DNA of 64,000 bases, from contig NZ_BFFP01000002.1 of assembly GCF_003864415.1 (NCBI RefSeq), positions 58,236 through 122,235 on the forward strand, written 5' to 3'. The stretch comes from Ligilactobacillus salitolerans. Lineage in GTDB: Bacteria > Bacillota > Bacilli > Lactobacillales > Lactobacillaceae. Below the pieces are notes generated by a model. It searched no databases. It was given only the letters and a program-made list of their open reading frames with translations, and had not been told where the DNA came from. Below, one piece after another: positions 58,744-64,000 of the stretch. The translations under genes and the position numbers were made by a program. Numbering within the stretch: the stretch's first letter is position 1; each line of letters opens with the position of its first letter.

Positions 58744-60479
58744 TATGCCTCATCTCCTTTCTTGATCTGTGAACTAATAATTTCTTGGTAAACTTCGTTA
58801 GTTTCTTTTAATTCATCATGCGAGCCTTTTCCGACCACCTTGCCTTCATCCAAAACAAGGATCGTATCTGCATCGGCTACCGTTGCGATCCGTTCTGCAA
58901 CGATCACAATGATACTTTGCTGCATGTGTTCATCAGCCTGCAAAGCTTGTCTTAAAACTGCATCAGTCTTAAAATCCAGTGCAGAGAATGAATCATCAAA
59001 GATATAAACGGCTGCCTGCTTAACTAAGGCACGAGCGATCGTCAAACGTTGGCGCTGACCGCCTGAATAGTTATCCCCGTTTTGTTCAACGATTTGGTCT
59101 AAGCCATCTGGATTTTCAGCTACAAAATCTTTAGCCTGGGCGATCTCTAAAGCATGCCAGATCTCATCATCGGTGGCATCAGCCTTGCCAAATTTAAGGT
59201 TGTCCCGCAAAGTTCCGCGGAATAAAACTGCCTTTTGCGGCACGAAAGATACCATGGAGCGCAGATCTTCCAACACATATTTTTTGACGTCGCTGCCATC
59301 CAGAGAAACTGAACCGGTCTCAGCATCATAAAAACGCGGGATCAGGTTAACTAATGAAGACTTACCCGAACCTGTACCGCCAATGATCGCAACCGTTTGG
59401 CCGCTTTTTGCAGCAAAATCCACATTGACGAGGGCTTTATTTTCCGCGTTGGCATAGCGGTAATCAACGTGCTCAAAGACCAATTGATGTCCGCCGGGTG
59501 TATTGTCAGCTTCGATCGGTGCAGTTTCTTCTTTTAATGTAGTCTGCAAATCGAAGATCTCTTGAATACGTTTAGCAGAAGCTTGGGCTCTTGGGATCAA
59601 GATAAAGATCATTGATAACATCATGAAGCTCATCAAGATCTGTGCAGCGTAAGTCATAAATGCAATTAAATTACCAACTTGCATCGCTTGAGCTCCGATC
59701 AGTTTCGAACCAAACCAGATGATCGCCACGTTGGTCCCGCTCATGATCATCTGGATCACTGGGAAAGCAAAGGCCATGATAACATTGACGTTAATAGCAT
59801 TCTTGGTGAAATCCTGGTTGGCATCTTCGAAACGGTCTTGCTCAAATTGATCTTGGCGGAAGGCACGAATTACACGCACCCCTGTCAATCCTTCACGAAA
59901 GACCCGGTTTAAGCGGTCGGTCTTGGTCTGCATTGCCTTGAATTTCGGGACTGCCAAAACAAGCAGGATGCCCATGAAAAGTAATAAGATAGGTAAAACG
60001 ACCAAGAAGATCAAAGTCAGCTTATGGTCCTTGTTATAGGCTAAAAAACTTGCCCCGATCAGCATGATCGGTGCCATGATCATCATACGCAACATCATAA
60101 TGTACACATTTTGGATCTGGATCACATCGTTAGTTGTCCGTGTGATCATTGATGAAGTTTCGATCTGGTCATATTCATCATTGGACATATTGATGACCTT
60201 ACTATAAATATCATTCCGCAACCTTGACCCCATCTTCATTGAAGCCTTGGAAGATAAGAAGACGTTGCAGACCGCAGCAATGATCGTCAACAAGGAAAAG
60301 CCGATCATTTTCATTCCGACTTTCCAGATATAATCGATATCACCGTTCACAACACCGTTGTTCACAATATCAGATGTTAAACTAGGCAAATTCAGGTTCG
60401 CGATCACTTGAATGACCATAAATATGACCGCACCAAAAACGACCCAGGGTGACATCCTCCCTTTAGCGAGTTTAAACAC
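58743..60479 (-). CDS. Heterodimeric ABC multidrug exporter, degenerate half (LmrC-like)
   Basis: A roughly 579-residue half-transporter with six helices and a C-terminal ATPase. Walker A GGTGSGKSS and signature NYSGGQRQRLTIARAL are canonical, but Walker B reads VYIFDDSFSALD with Asp in place of the catalytic Glu, and the switch region reads IVAERIATV with Glu where His is expected. Its own Walker site is therefore non-catalytic, as in LmrC, while its intact signature serves the partner's site. GTG 60479 is chosen because AAAGGGG stands 8 bases upstream. It follows the MarR gene by about 60 bases in one operon. Confidence 0.92.
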   Translation of the reverse strand: MFKLAKGRMSPWVVFGAVIFMVIQVIANLNLPSLTSDIVNNGVVNGDIDYIWKVGMKMIGFSLLTIIAAVCNVFLSSKASMKMGSRLRNDIYSKVINMSNDEYDQIETSSMITRTTNDVIQIQNVYIMMLRMMIMAPIMLIGASFLAYNKDHKLTLIFLVVLPILLLFMGILLVLAVPKFKAMQTKTDRLNRVFREGLTGVRVIRAFRQDQFEQDRFEDANQDFTKNAINVNVIMAFAFPVIQMIMSGTNVAIIWFGSKLIGAQAMQVGNLIAFMTYAAQILMSFMMLSMIFILIPRAQASAKRIQEIFDLQTTLKEETAPIEADNTPGGHQLVFEHVDYRYANAENKALVNVDFAAKSGQTVAIIGGTGSGKSSLVNLIPRFYDAETGSVSLDGSDVKKYVLEDLRSMVSFVPQKAVLFRGTLRDNLKFGKADATDDEIWHALEIAQAKDFVAENPDGLDQIVEQNGDNYSGGQRQRLTIARALVKQAAVYIFDDSFSALDFKTDAVLRQALQADEHMQQSIIVIVAERIATVADADTILVLDEGKVVGKGSHDELKETNEVYQEIISSQIKKGDEA

Positions 60480-60538
60480 CACTATTACCCCTTTCAAAAA
60501 CTGCTATTTTTTACTAAAACTCAATCTCTGCTATTGTT

Positions 60539-61051
60539 CTATTCTCTGTCATGCTGCTCTTTGATCTCCTTGATCCTTTGCAAATGTTCCCAGGGATCAT
60601 CGCAATACGGACCATCTTTTGCAGTTTCCGGCAGGTCGGCTCGCATCACATTACTCAGTTTGCCTAAAATACTGATCAACTGTGTCCTTTCAGCCGAGGT
60701 TAAATGCTGAAAGAGTTCAATGTTATGACTTTCAGAAATTTTCTTGGCAGCTGCAGCTCCTTTTTCCGTTAACTCGATCATCATGATCCGCCGGTCTTCT
60801 TTTGAAGGAAAGCGCTGGATCAAAGCACTTTTTTCGAGCTTGCGCAACAGCTCCCCTAGCGACTGCGGCCGAATAGACAAGACACGGATCAATTCCTTTT
60901 GCGACATTAAGGGTTTCAGATCTAGAACTGCTAGGATCCGTCCCTGCCCACGTAAAAAATTGCCGTATTTTCCAATTTTTTGGTGCTTTAAGTCCGTATA
61001 ACGTCGAAACAATTTGCTGAAAATAATAAACTGCTCAGTTAATTCATCCAT
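60539..61051 (-). CDS. MarR-family transcriptional regulator
   Basis: A 170-residue regulator, first gene of the exporter operon. The winged helix is GRILAVLDLKPLMSQKELIRVLSIRPQSLGELLRKLEKSALIQRFPSKEDRRIMMIELTEKG, with the wing motif KEDRR. The C-terminal tail (DDPWEHLQRIKEIKEQHDRE) is unusually long and charged. It likely represses the downstream exporter and itself, released by toxic ligands. AGGTG precedes the ATG; the promoter has a palindrome in its spacer. Confidence 0.92.
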   Translation of the reverse strand: MDELTEQFIIFSKLFRRYTDLKHQKIGKYGNFLRGQGRILAVLDLKPLMSQKELIRVLSIRPQSLGELLRKLEKSALIQRFPSKEDRRIMMIELTEKGAAAAKKISESHNIELFQHLTSAERTQLISILGKLSNVMRADLPETAKDGPYCDDPWEHLQRIKEIKEQHDRE

Positions 61052-61185
61052 TAAAACACCTGACTTCCTCTAAAATTATCACTTAGCTGGCCACACAACT
61101 CCAGTCAAAAAAAGCAGCTAACCATATGTAGCTTTTCCATTGAACAAAGCATTGAATTGCCGGCGCAAATGAAGCAATATTAAAT

Positions 61186-61214
61186 ATACTACAGGTACCT
61201 TACTAATTTGTCAA
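61186..61214 (-). promoter_or_regulatory. Promoter and possible MarR site of the exporter operon
   Basis: On the minus strand a perfect TTGACA (61214-61209) and TAGTAT (61191-61186) are 17 bases apart. The 8-base palindrome AGGTACCT (61193-61200) lies in the spacer, a place where MarR proteins bind. Confidence 0.75.
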
Positions 61215-61686
61215 CGCTTGTTTTTCATTTCATTTCAGAAAATTGATGCACAAGTGAGAAAATGTTTCTTCCACATCAATTGCTTGAGTTTAATTGCGCG
61301 TCAGATGGACTTGGCATCCAGGGTAAATTTCAAAAAAACTGGTCTTTCTTACAAAAGAGGAGCGAAAAATATTCACCCTCTGACACCTAAACCAAATCAT
61401 TATGCTTTTAGTCAACAGTGGTCCAGAAGATTTTTACTTTGCATACCAACAATTCACCAGCAAAAATACAACTCAGCTCAAGGAAGAGCTTGAGACAAAA
61501 CAGCCAACTTCTTTTCTGTTTATTGTGACCTAAATTTGGTTGTGTCAAATTGAAAAATAACTAAAAACGTGTTAAATTAGTATTAGAAAACGCATCCAAA
61601 AATTCGCAACAGATATCTGATATCTTGATGTAATATATCAATTTACACATAAAGTTAACCTTTCAATAATCTGAGGAGTGATAATG
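61215..61686 (+). other. Intergenic region with promoter elements of the orphan helical protein
   Basis: About 470 bases without a credible gene. Near its right end TTGAAA and TAAATT (61573-61578), 17 bases apart, form a fair promoter. An inverted repeat TTGAT-N7-ATCAA (61625-61641) lies between it and the gene, equal in layout to the repeat in the RHH-NfeD promoter. A 43-codon frame at 61402-61533 has no ribosome binding site and is not called. Confidence 0.45.
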
Positions 61687-62085
61687 ATGGAACGTGCTGT
61701 CCAGAATATCAATAATATGATCACTGAACTAGACCAAGTCCAAAAAAATATCCAGGGTCTCATTGCGACCCTTAAATTCGAGCAAAAAGCTCTGCGTGCT
61801 CCATTAGAAAAAATCGTCAATGACCTTGATTCACTGATCGACCTCGAGTATGATATCTTCCTGCTCAACAGCGGGGATTATTCCACCGCAGTCAATGACC
61901 TAACTTTCACCGACCAGTACCTTGACCTGGTCATCTCCCACTTGATGCATCTCCAAAGAAACACAAAAATCAAGATCAGCCGGAACCAAGATGAAACGAT
62001 CAGCGCGATCAATAAACACCTAATGCACATTCAAGGTTCCTTAATGATCGTCTTGAACCAATTCAAAACCGATGAAGAACGTTAG
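61687..62085 (+). CDS. Hypothetical helical protein
   Basis: A 132-residue soluble protein predicted to be mostly alpha-helical, with heptad-like spacing (AVQNINNMITELDQVQKNIQGLIATLKFEQ and FTDQYLDLVISHLMHLQ). No membrane segment, signal peptide or known motif. GAGGAG lies 8 bases before the chosen ATG; an ATG and a GTG just upstream are alternative starts. It stands alone with its own promoter. Function unknown; a small oligomeric helical bundle is likely. Confidence 0.7.
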   Translation: MERAVQNINNMITELDQVQKNIQGLIATLKFEQKALRAPLEKIVNDLDSLIDLEYDIFLLNSGDYSTAVNDLTFTDQYLDLVISHLMHLQRNTKIKISRNQDETISAINKHLMHIQGSLMIVLNQFKTDEER

Positions 62086-62235
62086 CGCCCCAACCTCCTC
62101 AATTTCTTAATTCAGCTTGCTTCTCTTTCAACAGCCCAATTGCTAATGCCTTTTATTTTATCCTTGCCTGGCCCAGTGTTATATTGAAGGTGAAACGTTG
62201 CCAAGACGTGAATTCAATTAAGGAGTGAGCAAAAG

Positions 62236-63606
62236 ATGGCATACAAGACGACCTATCCCTATACAGGTGAAGTTTTAAAAGAATATGACAACCAGACCGA
62301 AGCAGATCTAGAATCAGCCTTAGCGACTGGCGACCTGCTTTACCATGAATGGCGTGATTCTCCCGTTGCTGACCGCGCGCAGATCCTGCACAAGATTGCA
62401 CAGAAAATTACCGCGAACCGGGACGACTTAGCCAAGGCCATGACTTATGACATGGGTAAATTATTTACGGAAGCTCAAGGTGAAGTTGATCTTTGTGCTG
62501 CAATCGTGGAATATTATGCCCAAAATGGCGAGAAGTTTATGGCACAAGTGCCGCTGGAAAGTCCGGCTGGTCGTGCTTACTATGTTAAGCAAGCGACTGG
62601 TGTGATCGTGGCAGTGGAACCATGGAACTTTCCGCTCTATCAAGTCGTGCGGGTCTTTGCGCCGAACTTTATCGTTGGGAACCCGATGATTTTAAAGCAC
62701 GCCTCGATTTGCCCGACCTCGGCGCAAAAATTTGCTGACCTCGTGCTTGAAGCCGGAGCTCCTCAAGGTGCTTTGACTAATCTCTTTATCTCTTACGATT
62801 TGGTGGCTAAAGCGATCCACGACCCGCGTGTCGCAGGAGTCTGCTTGACTGGTTCTGAAAGAGGCGGTGCTTCTGTTGCTAGAGAAGCAGGGGATGCCCT
62901 CAAGAAATCCACGCTCGAACTTGGCGGTAATGATGCCTTCATCATCTTAGATGACGCCGACTGGGATGAAGTCAAAAAAGTCGCACCCGGTGCCCGTTTG
63001 TATAACGCTGGCCAGGTCTGCACCTCATCCAAGCGTTTCATTGTGATGGCTGACAAGTACCAGGAATTCTTAGAAGCCTTAAAGGATGCCTTTTCAAAAG
63101 CCAAAGTCGGCGACCCGATGGATCCTAAGACAGACGTCGCTCCTCTTTCTTCCAAGAGTGCCCAAGAAAAATTGAAGAAACAAGTTGATAGCGCCATCGC
63201 TGGCGGTGCCACCTTGGTTTACGGCAACGGTACCCTTGACAGCCCGGGCTTCTTCTTCCAGCCGACGATTTTAACTGACATCACTAAAGATAACCCGATT
63301 TATAACCAAGAATTATTTGGCCCTGTTGCTTCTGTCTATAAAGTCAACTCTGAAGAAGAGGCAATTAAATTGGCCAATGATTCAAGTTACGGCTTAGGCA
63401 ACACGATTTTCTCCAGCAACCGTGAACATGCACAAAAAGTGGCTGCTCAGATCGAAACCGGGATGTCCTTCATCAATTCTGGCTGGACCTCGCTGCCTGA
63501 ACTACCATTTGGCGGTGTCAAGAACTCGGGCTATGGACGTGAGTTGAGTCAGTTAGGACTCGATGCCTTTGTTAACCAGCACTTGGTCTTTGAACCAAAC
63601 GAATAA
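62236..63606 (+). CDS. NAD(P)-dependent aldehyde dehydrogenase (succinate-semialdehyde dehydrogenase-like)
   Basis: A 456-residue ALDH oxidising an aldehyde to an acid. Motifs: VEPWNFPLYQ (Asn for oxyanion), LKHASICP with the cofactor Lys, LTGSERGG, LELGGND (Glu general base), catalytic Cys262 in GQVCTSSKRF, and QELFGPVASVYKV. The N-terminus ITNxxT-like opening and length match enzymes annotated as succinate-semialdehyde dehydrogenases (GabD/YneI-type) in lactobacilli. No gabT or glutamate decarboxylase is adjacent, so the natural aldehyde is open. GGAGTGAGC precedes the ATG. Terminator after it. Confidence 0.9.
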   Translation: MAYKTTYPYTGEVLKEYDNQTEADLESALATGDLLYHEWRDSPVADRAQILHKIAQKITANRDDLAKAMTYDMGKLFTEAQGEVDLCAAIVEYYAQNGEKFMAQVPLESPAGRAYYVKQATGVIVAVEPWNFPLYQVVRVFAPNFIVGNPMILKHASICPTSAQKFADLVLEAGAPQGALTNLFISYDLVAKAIHDPRVAGVCLTGSERGGASVAREAGDALKKSTLELGGNDAFIILDDADWDEVKKVAPGARLYNAGQVCTSSKRFIVMADKYQEFLEALKDAFSKAKVGDPMDPKTDVAPLSSKSAQEKLKKQVDSAIAGGATLVYGNGTLDSPGFFFQPTILTDITKDNPIYNQELFGPVASVYKVNSEEEAIKLANDSSYGLGNTIFSSNREHAQKVAAQIETGMSFINSGWTSLPELPFGGVKNSGYGRELSQLGLDAFVNQHLVFEPNE

Positions 63607-63617
63607 AAAATGTTTAC

Positions 63618-63659
63618 CAAAAAACGACCGTCCTGCTATCTTGGCAGGCGGTCGTTTTT
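63618..63659. terminator. Bidirectional terminator between the ALDH and ABM genes
   Basis: AAAAACGACCG pairs with CGGTCGTTTTT around an inner CCTGC/GCAGG stem; A and T runs flank it, serving both convergent genes. Confidence 0.92.
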
Positions 63660-63675
63660 GAATACTGCAACAAAA

Positions 63676-64000
63676 TTAGCGGCGCAAGTAACGTTCATCA
63701 TGGTCATTATTTTTAAAGTCATCACGGTAACGCTCCACACGTAAATGCAGGTCATACTTTTCACGCAGTGCGGCCAGCTCTTGCATCATTTCTGAGGCAT
63801 GGTGTAAGTCTAAAGCTGACTGATCTTCCCAGCTGTCGATCAATAATACAGTTTCTGGATCAGCTAGAGGGACAAAGTAATCATATTTGAGGTTCCCTGG
63901 TTCCGATTGGATCCGCGCCACGATCCCAGAACTAACCATCTCTTCAGCAAATTTGCGCGCAGCTCCATTTTGACCAGTGTAATACAAATTAACGGTCAAG
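63676..64000 (-). CDS. ABM-domain (YgiN-like) monooxygenase, 5' end cut off
   Basis: About 107 residues of a small ferredoxin-like fold protein. TVNLYYTGQNGAARKFAEEMVSSGIVARIQSEPGNLKYDYF, VLLIDSWEDQSALDLHHASEMMQEL and the ending KYDLHLRVERYRDDF match putative quinol monooxygenases of the ABM family (conserved N-L-x-Y-x-Y-F core and W-x-D). A TTG at 63999 could start the frame, but no ribosome binding site can be seen and the true start may lie outside the window. It is related in fold to the gene at 31.2-31.5 kb but is not a close copy. Confidence 0.8.
   Translation of the reverse strand, partial: LTVNLYYTGQNGAARKFAEEMVSSGIVARIQSEPGNLKYDYFVPLADPETVLLIDSWEDQSALDLHHASEMMQELAALREKYDLHLRVERYRDDFKNNDHDERYLRR

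Noticed and set aside
61218-61493. 91-codon plus-strand frame in the gap after the MarR promoter
   Set aside because: No ribosome binding site, and the composition is unlike real proteins.
61402-61533. 43-codon frame starting MLLVNSGPEDFYFAYQQF
   Set aside because: It reads somewhat protein-like, but no Shine-Dalgarno sequence or promoter can be assigned.

Overview
The window reads as chromosome of a low-to-mid GC Gram-positive lactic acid bacterium, most likely a member of the Lactobacillaceae. The support is strong AGGAGG-type ribosome binding sites, frequent GTG/TTG starts, lipobox lipoproteins, FMN lactate oxidase plus pyruvate oxidase, YtrA-type GntR and LmrCD-like exporter modules, LemA/TPM, KtrAB and a T-box in front of a peptide-binding lipoprotein. 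I do not assign a genus. I see no rRNA, tRNA, prophage, transposase or CRISPR array. Gene density is high and most genes lie on the minus strand.

Layout. 1-3.9 kb (+): tail of a GNAT enzyme, then a Ca2+-type P-ATPase behind a long leader, coupled to a small lipoprotein. 3.9-8.4 kb (-): a three-gene unit (ribbon-helix-helix/NfeD-like fusion, SPFH protein, basic membrane protein) with probable autoregulatory operators, a small membrane protein, a MetE-like methyltransferase and a coiled-coil membrane protein. 8.4-14.1 kb (-): topoisomerase III, then a T-box-controlled unit of OppA-like lipoprotein and M20 peptidase. 14.2-21.5 kb: lactate oxidase (+), APC permease, MacB-like ABC protein and ECF S component (-), and a GDPD phosphodiesterase (+). 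21.6-31.5 kb (-): a second OppA-like/peptidase pair (P1 peptidase), an MccF-like S66 peptidase, a DHA2 exporter with DUF4811 partner, pyruvate oxidase, a CPBP protease with a zinc-ribbon protein, and an ABM monooxygenase. 31.6-41.3 kb (-): menG, TPM protein/LemA, a four-gene BMP-type nucleoside ABC importer with PurBox-like sites, and a GntR/ABC module with a near-ideal operator. 41.5-52.2 kb: msrB, CynX-type MFS, SRAP peptidase and DeoR regulator, ktrBA (+), AI-2E family permease, fructosamine kinase, YczE-like membrane protein and an Mga-like regulator. 52.6-64 kb: YugP-like protease, OsmC, an anion permease, a CsbD-like stress protein, a lipoprotein, an LmrCD-like heterodimeric exporter with MarR regulator, an orphan helical protein, an aldehyde dehydrogenase and a truncated ABM gene.

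How the genes work together. Lactate oxidase and pyruvate oxidase together would turn lactate into acetyl phosphate with release of H2O2. MsrB, the OsmC protein and two ABM-type monooxygenases fit an oxygen-exposed lifestyle, and menG suggests use of menaquinone. Peptide use is prominent: two OppA-type lipoproteins are each followed by a different peptidase. Several local regulators have recognisable sites in their own promoters (GntR, MarR, the RHH fusion).

Most unusual items: the RHH-NfeD/SPFH unit with its TGAT/ATCA operator cluster; a 42-bp-period hairpin repeat at three intergenic loci; and the T-box that ties peptide uptake plus hydrolysis to tRNA charging.
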